From: CAYNLK01 sp964398055
GTDB taxonomy: Bacteria; Chloroflexota; Anaerolineae; 4572-78; J111
Direction: 5' to 3'
Assembly (NCBI GenBank): GCA_964398055.1
Contig: CAYNLK010000060.1
Coordinates: 1-35,622 of the forward strand
DNA: 35,622 nt
The notes beneath the pieces are model-generated. The model did not search any database. It saw only the letters and a program-made list of their open reading frames with translations, and had not been told where the DNA came from. The position numbers and the translations under genes are program-made. Below are positions 23,041 to 31,524 of the stretch, one piece after another. The number at the start of each line of letters is the position of its first letter. The first letter of the stretch is position 1.

Positions 23041-23778
23041 ATGGCTGCACAACTCATCTACCAACTGGAAAATTTAACCCAAACTTACAACGGCCGGACC
23101 GTTTTGCAAGTAGACCAGCTTGAGATTTATGCGGGTGAAATTTTGGCCCTCGTTGGCCCCAGCGGCGCAGGCAAAAGTACCTTGCTGCGGCTGCTCAACT
23201 TCCTGGAGAAGCCGGCCAGTGGCGTGCTGACTTTTGAGGGTAACTTGCTCAACGGGGCCATCCCCCCCCTGGACGTGCGCCGCAAAGTTACCACGGTTTT
23301 CCAAAGTCCGGTGTTGCTCAATCGTTCGGTGGCCGCCAACGTGGCTTACGGCCTGAAGGTGCGCGGCCAGAGCAAAAAAATGATTGACCAGGCCGTGGCC
23401 GACACCCTGAGCCGGGTTGGGCTAGAACAGTTGGCCCAGGCGTCGGCCCGTACCCTCAGCGGCGGCGAGGCCCAGCGGGTTGCCTTGGCCCGGGCTTTGG
23501 TGGTCCGGCCCGACGTGCTGCTGATGGACGAACCCACCGCCAATCTGGACCCCTACAATGTCAGGCTGATCGAGGAGATTGTGACCACGGTCAACCGGGA
23601 GCGGGGCGTCACCGTGGTCCTGGTCACCCATAACATCTTCCAGGCCAAACGATTGGCCCACCGCACCGCCTTTCTGCTCGACGGTCGCTTGGTTGAGGTA
23701 GCCGATACTCTCACGTTTTTTGAACGCCCGGCCGACGGTCGCACCGCCGCGTTTGTGCGCGGCGAGATGGTGTATTAA
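23041..23778 (+). CDS. tupC: tungstate-type ABC transporter ATP-binding protein
   Basis: A 245-residue ATPase. Walker A is GPSGAGKST, the Q-loop is VFQSPVLLN, the signature is LSGGEAQRVALARAL, Walker B is VLLMDEPT, and the switch His is in VLVTHN. No TOBE domain follows, as expected for TupC rather than ModC. I choose ATG 23041 over the TTG one codon before. It drives uptake through TupB. Its stop codon overlaps that of the convergent dnaK. Confidence 0.92.
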   Translation: MAAQLIYQLENLTQTYNGRTVLQVDQLEIYAGEILALVGPSGAGKSTLLRLLNFLEKPASGVLTFEGNLLNGAIPPLDVRRKVTTVFQSPVLLNRSVAANVAYGLKVRGQSKKMIDQAVADTLSRVGLEQLAQASARTLSGGEAQRVALARALVVRPDVLLMDEPTANLDPYNVRLIEEIVTTVNRERGVTVVLVTHNIFQAKRLAHRTAFLLDGRLVEVADTLTFFERPADGRTAAFVRGEMVY

Positions 23779-25673
23779 GCCTCGCTGAATTCGCCTTCGA
23801 CCACGTTTTCGTCGCTGGCGTCGGGCTGGCGAGCGCTGTGGCCGTTGCTGCCCGGTTGCGTTTGAGCCTGCTGCTGGTAAACGGCCTGGCCAAGCTGGCT
23901 CAAGGCTTGCTGTAAGGCTTCGCTGGCGCTGACGATGCGGGCCTTGTCGTCCCCTTCCAGGGCTTTCTTGACCTCTTCAACCTTGCGCTCGACCTCAGCT
24001 TTCAGGCTGGCCTCAGCCTTGTCACCCAGGTCGCGCAGAGTTTTCTCGGCCTGGTAAACCAGGTTGTCGGCCAGGTTGCGGGCCTCGATCAGGGCCTTGC
24101 GCTGGCGGTCGGCCTCGGCGTTCCTCTCGGCTTCCTTGACCATCCGGTCGATCTCACTCTTGCTCAGGTTGGTGCTGGCGGTGATGGTGATCTTCTGCTC
24201 TTTGCCGGTGGCCTTATCTTTGGCGCTCACGTTCAGAATACCGTTGGCGTCGATGTCGAAGGTCACCTCGATCTGCGGGATACCCCGCGGCGCCGGCGGG
24301 ATACCTTCCAGCCGGAAGCGACCCAGAGTCATATTATCGCCGGCCATCGGCCGCTCACCCTGCAACACGTGGATATCGACCGCAGTCTGGTTGTCATCGG
24401 CGGTGCTGAAGATTTCGGTTTTCTTGGTCGGAATAGTCGAGTTGCGCTCGATCAGGGTCGTCATCACCCCACCCAACGTTTCGACGCCCAGGCTCAACGG
24501 CGTCACGTCGAGTAACAGCACGTCCTTGACGTCGCCGGCCAGCACGCCGCCCTGGATGGCCGCGCCCACGGCCACTACCTCGTCGGGGTTAACCCCCTTG
24601 TGCGGCTCCTTGCCGCCGGTCAGCTTTTTGACCAGTTCCTGGACCATCGGCATCCGGGTGGAACCGCCCACCAGCACAACCTCGTCGATCTGGCTGGCTT
24701 TGAGGCCGGCATCCTTGAGCGCCTGCTCGAAGGGTCCTTTGACCCGGTTGAGCAGATCTTCGGTCAACTGCTCGAACTTGCTGCGAGTCAACTTCAGTTG
24801 CAGGTGTTTCGGCCCGCTGGCGTCGGCGGTGATGAAGGGCAAGTTGATCTCGGTTTCCATTACGGTCGATAACTCGATTTTGGCCTTTTCAGCCGCTTCC
24901 TTCAGTCGCTGCAGGGCCTGCCTATCTTTGCTCAGGTCGATGCCCTGTTCTTTTTTGAATTCGGCTACAATCCAATCGACCACGCGCTGGTCCCAGTCAT
25001 CGCCGCCCAGGTGGGTGTCGCCGCTGGTCGATTTGACCTCGATGACGTTGTCGCCCACTTCCAAAATGCTCACATCGAACGTGCCGCCGCCCAGGTCGAA
25101 GACCAGGATGGTTTCATCCTCTTTCTTGTCCAGGCCATAGGCCAGGGCTGCCGCGGTCGGCTCGTTGATGATGCGGCGGACGTTCAGCCCGGCAATCTTA
25201 CCGGCGTCTTTGGTGGCCTGGCGCTGGCTGTCGTTGAAGTAGGCCGGCACGGTAATGACCGCCTCGGTAACCGGCTCGCCCAGGTAAGCCTCGGCGTCGG
25301 TCTTGAGCTTCTGCAGGATCATAGCCGAAATCTCCTGCGGGGAGTAGGTCCGGTTCATCTGCGGGATGCGCACCAGAGCGTCGTGGCTAGGCCCCTGCTC
25401 GATCTTGTAAGAAAGCATCTTTCGTTCGATGGCGGTGTCGGCATAGTCGCGGCCAATCAGGCGCTTGACGGAGTAGACGGTGTTGTCGGGGTTGGTGACG
25501 GCCTGACGCTTGGCGGTCTGGCCGACCAGCCGCTCGCCGTTTTTGTTAAAAGCAACCACGCTGGGGGTGGTCCGGCCACCCTCGGCGTTGGGAATGACCA
25601 CCGGGTCGCCGGCTTCCATCACCGCGACCACGCTGTTCGTTGTGCCCAAATCAATGCCAATAATTTTAGCCAT
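23775..25673 (-). CDS. dnaK: Hsp70 chaperone DnaK
   Basis: A 632-residue Hsp70. The nucleotide-binding domain shows IIGIDLGTTNSVVAVME, VFDLGGGTFDVSILEVG and VLVGGSTRMPMVQ. The linker DVLLLDVTPLSLG leads to the peptide-binding domain and helical lid, and the tail ends EGEFSEA in the DnaK manner. It folds and protects proteins with DnaJ and GrpE, neither of which is nearby, so this may be a second or stand-alone copy. AAGGAGG precedes the ATG. The stop overlaps that of tupC (TTAA, 23775-23778). Confidence 0.97.
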   Translation of the reverse strand: MAKIIGIDLGTTNSVVAVMEAGDPVVIPNAEGGRTTPSVVAFNKNGERLVGQTAKRQAVTNPDNTVYSVKRLIGRDYADTAIERKMLSYKIEQGPSHDALVRIPQMNRTYSPQEISAMILQKLKTDAEAYLGEPVTEAVITVPAYFNDSQRQATKDAGKIAGLNVRRIINEPTAAALAYGLDKKEDETILVFDLGGGTFDVSILEVGDNVIEVKSTSGDTHLGGDDWDQRVVDWIVAEFKKEQGIDLSKDRQALQRLKEAAEKAKIELSTVMETEINLPFITADASGPKHLQLKLTRSKFEQLTEDLLNRVKGPFEQALKDAGLKASQIDEVVLVGGSTRMPMVQELVKKLTGGKEPHKGVNPDEVVAVGAAIQGGVLAGDVKDVLLLDVTPLSLGVETLGGVMTTLIERNSTIPTKKTEIFSTADDNQTAVDIHVLQGERPMAGDNMTLGRFRLEGIPPAPRGIPQIEVTFDIDANGILNVSAKDKATGKEQKITITASTNLSKSEIDRMVKEAERNAEADRQRKALIEARNLADNLVYQAEKTLRDLGDKAEASLKAEVERKVEEVKKALEGDDKARIVSASEALQQALSQLGQAVYQQQAQTQPGSNGHSARQPDASDENVVEGEFSEA

Positions 25674-25812
25674 AATAATCCTCCTTAACTCTTTCAGTTA
25701 TCGCTGCCCCCACTCCCGCAACAGGATGGAGGTTCGCTGACTTGTTCAATTGTGGTTATTGTACTCAAGGATTGTTAGAATTGCGCTAGAGCGGTGTTAG
25801 ATGAGTAATAGA
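25674..25812 (-). other. dnaK upstream region
   Basis: This is the leader and promoter side of dnaK. A TACAAT -10-like box lies at 25763-25758, but no good -35 partner is seen. A GTTAG-N-GTTAG repeat at 25774-25800 faintly recalls a heat-shock CIRCE element but does not match it. I see no coding sequence. Confidence 0.35.
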
Positions 25813-25931
25813 GGTGGCAGGTGGCAGGTAGCAGGTGGCAGGTGACGGGTGGCAGGTAGCAGGTAGCAGGTAACAGGTAACAGGTAACAAGTGGCAGGTG
25901 GCAGGTGGCAGGTTACAGATTGCAGGTGGTA
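25813..25931. repeat. heptamer tandem repeat (GGTRRCA), 17 units
   Basis: Seventeen consecutive 7-bp units run without a phase break, mostly GGTGGCA, GGTAGCA and GGTAACA with a few variants such as GGTGACG and GATTGCA. It is the same family, in opposite orientation, as the tracts at 7026-7117 and 8685-8712. It sits upstream of dnaK and downstream of the DUF4340 gene. A 7-bp unit with R/R variation recalls the short tandemly repeated repetitive sequences of cyanobacteria. Confidence 0.92.
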
Positions 25932-25962
25932 TGCGAAGTGGCTGGATTTACTCGGCTCGTTA

Positions 25963-26046
25963 GAATCGCTGAGGCCGCTGAGTTTACTGAAAACGCTGAG
26001 AAAAGGTAGAAATTCAGCGATTTCAACCTTTTCAGCGTTTCAGCGG
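25963..26046. terminator. CGCTGA-rich inverted repeats downstream of the ABC exporter operon
   Basis: CGCTGA motifs (left, 25966-25999) face TCAGCG motifs (right, 26014-26045). The segment AACGCTGAGAAAAGGT (25992-26007) pairs with 26026-26039, and CCGCTGA (25975-25981) with TCAGCGG (26040-26046). It lies some 70 bp after the DUF4340 stop on the minus strand and may end that transcript, though no clear T-run follows. Confidence 0.4.
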
Positions 26047-26118
26047 TTCAATCTATCAACGGCGTTATCTTATCAAAATGCCGGGTATCCGCTCGTGGTA
26101 GTGGGCGTGCGCAAGCCT

Positions 26119-27084
26119 CTACTCGGTTGGCTGACTTTCTGCCGGTGTTGCAGGCGAGTCTTGTTCCACAAAATCGGCCTGGCTCTTGACGACAAAGTCG
26201 TCGGCGGTCATTTCGGCCACCCAAACGTAATAGGGCGAATTTGAGGCTTTGAGTACGTAGTTGTTCGTATCCGGATTTTTGGCCCCCACCTGCAGGGTGT
26301 AGTCGCCGTCGGCTGTTTTTAGCGTAACGACGGCCTGCGGCTCGGCCAGGCCAAAATCAGGCTGCTCGGTCCGGCCAATGGGTTCGACCAGGCGGACTGC
26401 GCTGGCCAGATTGACCAGCCGGGTGACCTCGTCGGTCTTAAGGGTTTCACCGTCGGCCAGGTCGGCCATGGTCCAACTGTCACCCCTCTTTTCAAACTCG
26501 AACCGGCCGTTTGTATTCTCCAGGGTCAGGGCGACGGTAGCCGTTTGGGGCAGGGTGAAGTAGAGGGTATCGATCCAGGCCGAAGCCTGGGCATTGGCAT
26601 CCCAGCCGGTCAGGTCGGCGGTCAGGTAAACCTGGGGCTGGTCGTCGACGCGCACGTGGGTAGCCCCGGCCCCGGCGGAGCTGCCGATAAACAGTTTGTG
26701 GCTGGCCCCATCGGCCAGGCTGATTTCGACCAGGCGATTGAACTCATCCGCGGCCACCTGCAGCCGCCGGTGACTGTTCTCGGTCTGGGCCACCAGCCGG
26801 TTTGATTGGAGCACCCCGATTTTATCCAGAAATGGCGTCACGCTATCGGCCTTGACCGGAAAGTCATCGGCCTCAGGCAGAACCCAGCCGTCACCGCTTC
26901 TGGCCAGGGCGACCCGGTGGCCGTCGCCATCGCTGATGGTCAGGCCGATCACCTCGGCCGTGTTGAAGCCGCTCACCAGCGGGCCGCCTTCGGCCTGGGC
27001 CGCGGGCCGCGGCCAGAAGACGAAGGCTGCTAAAGCAATTTGAACAACCACTAAAGCAATTAGGATTTGATTGAGTTTGTTCAT
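26119..27084 (-). CDS. DUF4340 domain protein of the ABC exporter operon
   Basis: I read 321 residues from ATG 27084, which has a strong AGGAGGT site; the frame extends upstream without support. An N-terminal membrane helix (about 5-24) leads into an exposed domain with repeated beta-rich segments (VIGLTISDGDGHRVALARSG and LTLENTNGRFEFEKRGDSW). The pattern matches DUF4340, a family found next to GldG-like transporter genes. The C-terminus is acidic and Pro-rich. It is the third gene after the ATPase and the GldF-GldG fusion and probably works with them at the outer face of the membrane. Its exact function is unknown. Confidence 0.82.
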   Translation of the reverse strand: MNKLNQILIALVVVQIALAAFVFWPRPAAQAEGGPLVSGFNTAEVIGLTISDGDGHRVALARSGDGWVLPEADDFPVKADSVTPFLDKIGVLQSNRLVAQTENSHRRLQVAADEFNRLVEISLADGASHKLFIGSSAGAGATHVRVDDQPQVYLTADLTGWDANAQASAWIDTLYFTLPQTATVALTLENTNGRFEFEKRGDSWTMADLADGETLKTDEVTRLVNLASAVRLVEPIGRTEQPDFGLAEPQAVVTLKTADGDYTLQVGAKNPDTNNYVLKASNSPYYVWVAEMTADDFVVKSQADFVEQDSPATPAESQPTE

Positions 27085-27139
27085 CGTTGTTACCTCCTGG
27101 CCTGGACAAGCCATCTTCGGCCAAATCAGGTCAAATAAA

Positions 27140-27208
27140 CCACAAAGGAACACAAAGGACACTGAATTGCCTTAAATTTTCCTTTGTGTCTCTTCGTGTC
27201 CTTCGTGG
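27140..27208. repeat. imperfect inverted repeat of CACAAAGGA type
   Basis: CCACAAAGGAACACAAAGG (27140-27158) and following bases are mirrored by 27183-27208 (TTTGTGTCTCTTCGTGTCC then TTCGTGG) with a few mismatches. The hairpin lies between the GldF-GldG fusion and DUF4340 genes. It could attenuate transcription into the last gene or be a small dispersed repeat; similar CACAAAGGA hairpins occur in many genomes (from memory). Confidence 0.6.
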
Positions 27209-27253
27209 CAAAAAATTTCTGGCTCAATGTGCAAGTATCTGACTCGCAAAGTA

Positions 27254-30226
27254 CTACCGGCTGCTGCCGACCGTTTGGGCTTCATCCGTTCTGGGAGGCT
27301 GGAGCGAGCCGGTTTTTGCCGGCGGCAGCAGTTCCATTGGCTGTTCGTTTTGCCGGCGCCAGCGCCAGACAAGGCCGATGGCCAGTAATGCCAGCAAGGC
27401 CAGCCCGTAATTTAGACCTTCCCAGAAGGACTGCTCGCTTTCAGTCAGCGGGTTGAGGACGCGGGCCGACGTGCCCCGGGAACGAATGTTGAGCAAATCC
27501 AGGTCTTCGACCGACCAATCGACCGTGTTTTGCATAAATTGTAAGTTATTCAGGTAACGATTGCCGCTCAGGCTGGCTGACAGGTCAAAGACAATATCGT
27601 TGAGGAATTCTGAGCTGCCGATGACCACCAACCGGGCTGTTTCCGGCGAGCTTTCAATGGTGCCGATGGTGGTGGGCTGCTCCGGCTGCTCCACCGTGGC
27701 CGGCTGGCTCAGCGGGTCGGCGTTTGGCCCGGTTTGTTGGCTGTCAGCCGACTCGGTCAAAGGTGAGGGTTTGTCTTTGAAGTAACTCTCAAAGACGCCC
27801 TGCACCGATACGGCCAGCGGGTAGGCTTGCGGCTCGCCTTCAACCGGGAAGCCCATTTGGGGATAAAGATCCAGATTCGGCTGGATGTCGGTGTTGCTGC
27901 GCAGCCACGATGCCGGGCTGGAGCGCAACAGGGTGTCAACTTGGCGATTAGCATTCTTAGCCTCGTCTACCTCAACCGGCGAAACCCAGTTCAGGGTGAC
28001 CGCCGGCAGGCTGGCCAGAATCGGGCTTTGGCTGTCCATGCCGTCGGGCCGAACGTCGACAAAGAAGGGGTAGTCGATGGCCTGAATTTCGCGGACCTGC
28101 ATGCCCCCCAAATCACGGGCCACCTGCACCGGGAAAGGCTCGTTCTGCGGATCGAGCACCAGCGAATCGCCCACGTTGACGCCGTAGTGGGCCAGCAGCT
28201 CTTGCAGGCCGCCCTCGACCTTTTGCACGCCCAGGTTGCCGGTAAACATATCGGGATTGAGGACGTAATTCCCGGCAGCGACCACCACCGCGCCGCCCTG
28301 CATCAGGTATTGGTCGATGGCGTACCGTTCTTTATCGGTCATTCCTTGTGGGGCAATGACGACCAGCACGTCGACATCCCGAGGCACCTGGCCGGTGGAC
28401 AGGTTAACCGGTTTCACGGTGTAATCCAGGCCCAGTTGCCGGGTGATGGTGCGGTACTGTTTGAAGGATGGCTGCATCTGGCCAAACATATCCTGGGTGG
28501 GCGTGTCGGGCGGGGTCCACAAGCCGACGACTTTCAGGAAACCGGGCGCGCTCCGCTTGAGCGCCGACTCAATGCCGGTGCGGATATTGGCCTCGCTCAA
28601 TTCGCCGGAGGGATATAACAGTTGGGCCTGGTCGCCCATTTGCAGCACCATGTGCAGGTAATAACTGTCGGTGGAGAAGAGGAAGGTAGGGATGGGTTGC
28701 AGGCCAAATTGATCTACCATCGCCTGGCGATTGGCCGGACTGGCCGGGTCATCCAGATCGACCCGTTCAAAAGAAAATTTACCGTTAGAGACGGCCCCAA
28801 TATCCTGAGCCACCTGCTGGATGGTGGCAGGTGCCTCCTTGAGCCAGTCTGGCAGGGTAGCGGGGGTGTAGTAGAGAGTCAGCTTCACCGGCTCCTGAAT
28901 CGAGGCCAGCAGGGCATCGATGCTCTGGAAGCCGTAGACCACCTTCTTGATGGCCCGGCTTAAATCGTACTCCAGGTTGCGTAGCCGCACATCCACCTGG
29001 CCGTTGCGATAAGGCTGAATCTCGATCAGGTCCCTAAAATTAATGACCTCGCTCTGGTCGCCGTAGCGGATCAGCACGTCAAAATAGGCGTTGACGACCG
29101 AAGCTCCGTAGCGGTCGGCGGTTTGGAGGGGGGTGGGCTGGATGCCATAGGTCTGGTTGGCCTCGGTTTCTTTCTCCGCGTCCCGGACAGGATCGACAAT
29201 TTCGACGACCACCTGGCCGTTGGAGGCCAGTCGATACTCGGCCAGCATATCGCGGATGCGGGGCACCAGCGGGGCCAACAGGGGATGGGTCTTTTCGCTG
29301 AAGTAGCCGCGAATGAGCAACGGTTCCTGCAAGTTGCTCAGCAGTTCGTAAGTGGTCGGCGAGAGGCTATATTCGCGCTGCTGGGTCAGGTCGAGGCGGG
29401 CGCGGCTGAGCGGATAGAGCCAGACATTCAGCAGCACTAAATTCAGGCCGACGAGCGCCACCGTCAGGATAAGGCCGCGGCGATACGCGGCGCTATTTTC
29501 GGACTGGCTCCAGCGCTTGCTGTCGAGCGAGACGACGTTCAGGCTCAGGAAGAAGATGGCCAGCGAGAGGTAGTAGACCAGGTCGCGCAGGTCGATCACC
29601 CCCCGTTCGATGCTTTCAAAACGACTGCCGGCGCCCATGGCCCGCAGGATTTCGGCGATGTTGTCGCTGGTGTAGTCGGTCAGTCCGCGCGAGCCAACCA
29701 GGTAGAAAAGGCCGCCCACCAGCACGGTCAGAATGAGCGAGACAATCTGGTTATCGGTGCGGGAGGAGACAAATAGGCCGATGGCGGTGTAGGCTGAGGC
29801 CAGCAGTAGGGCCGCCAGGTAGCCGCCGATGACCGGCCCCCAGTCCAGGTTGCCCACCAACGCCACGGTAATGGGTAGAAAGAGGGTCAAGGCCAGGGCT
29901 ATCGCTACCAGAATCAGAACGGCCAGAAATTTGCCCAGGACCAGTTGGAAGGGCCGGACCGGCAGGGTCATCAGAATCTCCAGGCTGCCGCTGCGCTGCT
30001 CTTCGCTCCACTGGCGCATGGTCAGGGCGGCCACCAAAAAAATGAGCAGGATGGGCATCCATTGGAACATCGGGCGGACGTCGGCGACGCCGCGGGCAAA
30101 AAAGGCATCCACCCAAAAGAAGGTAAATAGGGTTGCGGCCAAAAAGACGCCCACGAAGATCAGAGCCATGGGCGAACCAAAGTAGCCGTTCAGCTCTTTG
30201 CGGGTAATCGCCAGGATTTGCTTCAT
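27254..30226 (-). CDS. fused ABC permease / GldG-like auxiliary protein (GldF-GldG fusion)
   Basis: I read 990 residues from ATG 30226 (MKQILAITRKELNGYFGSP), which follows GGAGGTGA and overlaps the ATPase stop by ATGA. Residues about 1-240 form an ABC-2 permease with six helices, as in GldF. A further helix (LTVALVGLNLVLLNVWLYPL, near 255-275) starts a GldG-like half: SLSPTTYELLSNLQEPLLIR, the ABC_transp_aux domain, and a last helix near the C-terminus (LALLALLAIGLVWRW). In Bacteroidota these are two proteins needed for gliding; in other phyla the substrate is unknown. The fusion fixes a 1:1 ratio. Together with the ATPase it should form an exporter or a cell-surface machine. Confidence 0.85.
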   Translation of the reverse strand: MKQILAITRKELNGYFGSPMALIFVGVFLAATLFTFFWVDAFFARGVADVRPMFQWMPILLIFLVAALTMRQWSEEQRSGSLEILMTLPVRPFQLVLGKFLAVLILVAIALALTLFLPITVALVGNLDWGPVIGGYLAALLLASAYTAIGLFVSSRTDNQIVSLILTVLVGGLFYLVGSRGLTDYTSDNIAEILRAMGAGSRFESIERGVIDLRDLVYYLSLAIFFLSLNVVSLDSKRWSQSENSAAYRRGLILTVALVGLNLVLLNVWLYPLSRARLDLTQQREYSLSPTTYELLSNLQEPLLIRGYFSEKTHPLLAPLVPRIRDMLAEYRLASNGQVVVEIVDPVRDAEKETEANQTYGIQPTPLQTADRYGASVVNAYFDVLIRYGDQSEVINFRDLIEIQPYRNGQVDVRLRNLEYDLSRAIKKVVYGFQSIDALLASIQEPVKLTLYYTPATLPDWLKEAPATIQQVAQDIGAVSNGKFSFERVDLDDPASPANRQAMVDQFGLQPIPTFLFSTDSYYLHMVLQMGDQAQLLYPSGELSEANIRTGIESALKRSAPGFLKVVGLWTPPDTPTQDMFGQMQPSFKQYRTITRQLGLDYTVKPVNLSTGQVPRDVDVLVVIAPQGMTDKERYAIDQYLMQGGAVVVAAGNYVLNPDMFTGNLGVQKVEGGLQELLAHYGVNVGDSLVLDPQNEPFPVQVARDLGGMQVREIQAIDYPFFVDVRPDGMDSQSPILASLPAVTLNWVSPVEVDEAKNANRQVDTLLRSSPASWLRSNTDIQPNLDLYPQMGFPVEGEPQAYPLAVSVQGVFESYFKDKPSPLTESADSQQTGPNADPLSQPATVEQPEQPTTIGTIESSPETARLVVIGSSEFLNDIVFDLSASLSGNRYLNNLQFMQNTVDWSVEDLDLLNIRSRGTSARVLNPLTESEQSFWEGLNYGLALLALLAIGLVWRWRRQNEQPMELLPPAKTGSLQPPRTDEAQTVGSSR

Positions 30227-31155
30227 TGGATCACCTCCGGCGTGGTCGCCAATTGGTTGAAAATCGATTCCAGAGTGCGGGTGTCGCGGCGCAGTTCCCG
30301 TAACGGCCAATTCTCCCGGCGGGCCAGCTCATAAATGGCCGGGCAGAGGTCAACCCCGTCTTGGCCCACAATCCGATAGGTGGGGTAGCCGTCGGCCGCC
30401 GGCAGCGACTCGATTTGGCCAGCGCCGGGCAGCCGCTGCATGGCCTGCTCAACCCCCGGCGTCTCTTGTTGCAGCACTACAATCGCATCGGTTGTGCTCG
30501 ACAGCTCGGTCAGGCGGGCGTCGGCTTTGATCTGGCCGTTGATGATAATAATCACCCGGTCGCAGACCGCTTCCACTTCAGAGAGGATGTGCGAAGAAAA
30601 AAGAATGGTGCTGTTTTTGGCCAGCCGGCGGATCAGGTGGCGAATTTCGATAATCTGGGTAGGGTCAAGCCCTACGGTTGGCTCGTCGAGGATGAGCAGT
30701 TTGGGCTGGGGCAGGATGGCCTGGGCCAGCATAACCCGTTGCCGGTAACCTTTGCTGAGCTGGCCGATGGGCCGGGTCAGGTGCTCGACCAGGCCGGTAG
30801 CGTAGACGGCTTCGGATAGTCGAGCGGGCTGCTCGTCACGCGGGATTTCGCGCAGGTCGGCCATGAGCTTGAGATAAGCCTGCACCGACAGTTCCGGGTA
30901 GAGCGGCGCGTTTTCCGGCAAATAACCGAGTTGGGCCTGGACTTCACGAGGGTGGGTCATTACATCCAGCCCGTTGACTTTGACCACGCCGCTATCCGGT
31001 TGGAGGTAGCCGGCCAAGATCTTGATGGTGGTCGATTTGCCGGCGCCGTTCGGCCCCAGCAGGCCCACGATTTCGCCTGGCGCCACCTGGAAGGAGATAC
31101 CTCGCAGGGCTTCGATCGGGCCGTACGCTTTGGTGAGATCAATAACTTCGATCAT
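30223..31155 (-). CDS. ABC transporter ATP-binding protein (GldA-like)
   Basis: A 310-residue ABC-2-type ATPase. Walker A is GPNGAGKSTTIK, the Q-loop is LGYLPENAPLYPEL, the signature is LSKGYRQRVMLAQAI, Walker B is LLILDEPTVGLDP, and the switch His is in FSSHILSEVEAVCD. A C-terminal extension of about 90 residues follows, as in GldA and CcmA-like exporters. It is the first gene of the exporter operon, and its stop overlaps the start of the permease fusion. Confidence 0.93.
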   Translation of the reverse strand: MIEVIDLTKAYGPIEALRGISFQVAPGEIVGLLGPNGAGKSTTIKILAGYLQPDSGVVKVNGLDVMTHPREVQAQLGYLPENAPLYPELSVQAYLKLMADLREIPRDEQPARLSEAVYATGLVEHLTRPIGQLSKGYRQRVMLAQAILPQPKLLILDEPTVGLDPTQIIEIRHLIRRLAKNSTILFSSHILSEVEAVCDRVIIIINGQIKADARLTELSSTTDAIVVLQQETPGVEQAMQRLPGAGQIESLPAADGYPTYRIVGQDGVDLCPAIYELARRENWPLRELRRDTRTLESIFNQLATTPEVIQ

Positions 31156-31196
31156 CGACGCTTCCTCCTCATCATAACATCATGTCGTAAGAAAAT

Positions 31197-31223
31197 GCCC
31201 CAACTATCCAGGATAGATGGGGC
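31197..31223. promoter_or_regulatory. 27-bp near-perfect palindrome upstream of the ABC exporter operon
   Basis: GCCCCA-A-CTATCC-A-GGATAG-A-TGGGGC is symmetric around 31210 except for one A/A pair. It lies 42 bp before the ATPase start and reads as a regulator-binding site or a leader hairpin. No run of T follows on either strand. Confidence 0.5.
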
Positions 31224-31271
31224 CAAGCCGCTTTGATTAATCCCCGGATAGGAAATTAGCTGGCGTGTCAT

Positions 31272-31308
31272 CCAGGTGACCGGCGCTATTTAAGGGCCGG
31301 TCGCCTGG
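31272..31308. other. 13-bp-arm inverted repeat in the divergent region
   Basis: CCAGGTGACCGGC (31272-31284) pairs with 31296-31308 with one mismatch, which would be G-U in RNA on one strand. The loop is 11 nt. It belongs to the 31156-31524 spacer, which otherwise holds the two palindromes listed and AT-rich DNA and no gene. Confidence 0.5.
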
Positions 31309-31357
31309 TAATTGTGAACAAAATCGCCTAACAGTATATTAAATTTGTATTAGAACT

Positions 31358-31452
31358 GTATTAGAATGGGGTGACTGTTAGCCTATTTACTCGTTCCCAA
31401 ACTCAGTTTGGGAACGAGTAAACGAGTAAAAGGTATTAGAATGTGGTGACTG
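31358..31452. repeat. palindrome with 18-bp arms flanked by 20-bp direct repeats
   Basis: The palindrome 31386-31422 has perfect 18-bp arms around a single base; its core reads CGTTCCCAAACT. It is flanked by two 20-bp direct repeats, GTATTAGAATGGGGTGACTG (31358-31377) and a copy with one change (31433-31452). Part of the right arm is repeated again (ACGAGTAAA, 31422-31430). The form suggests a REP/MITE-like insertion or a local duplication. Confidence 0.75.
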
Positions 31453-31524
31453 GTGGATTATTTTCAAAAAGATGATTTGCGTGTATAAAAGGAGAGTCAA
31501 CCTACAACGCCAAGGGAGAGCCAA

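Noticed and set aside
24064..25140. Long open frame on the plus strand opposite dnaK (358 residues)
   Set aside because: It is Ser/Thr/Arg-rich, has no recognisable motif and mirrors a highly conserved dnaK; such antisense frames are a by-product of GC-rich codon usage.
25774..25802. CIRCE (HrcA) element upstream of dnaK
   Set aside because: TTAGAATTG and GGTGTTAG only loosely recall TTAGCACTC-N9-GAGTGCTAA; the right arm fails at most positions.
25813..25931. Possible CRISPR array
   Set aside because: The periodicity is 7 bp with no spacers, and no cas gene is present; it is a simple tandem repeat.
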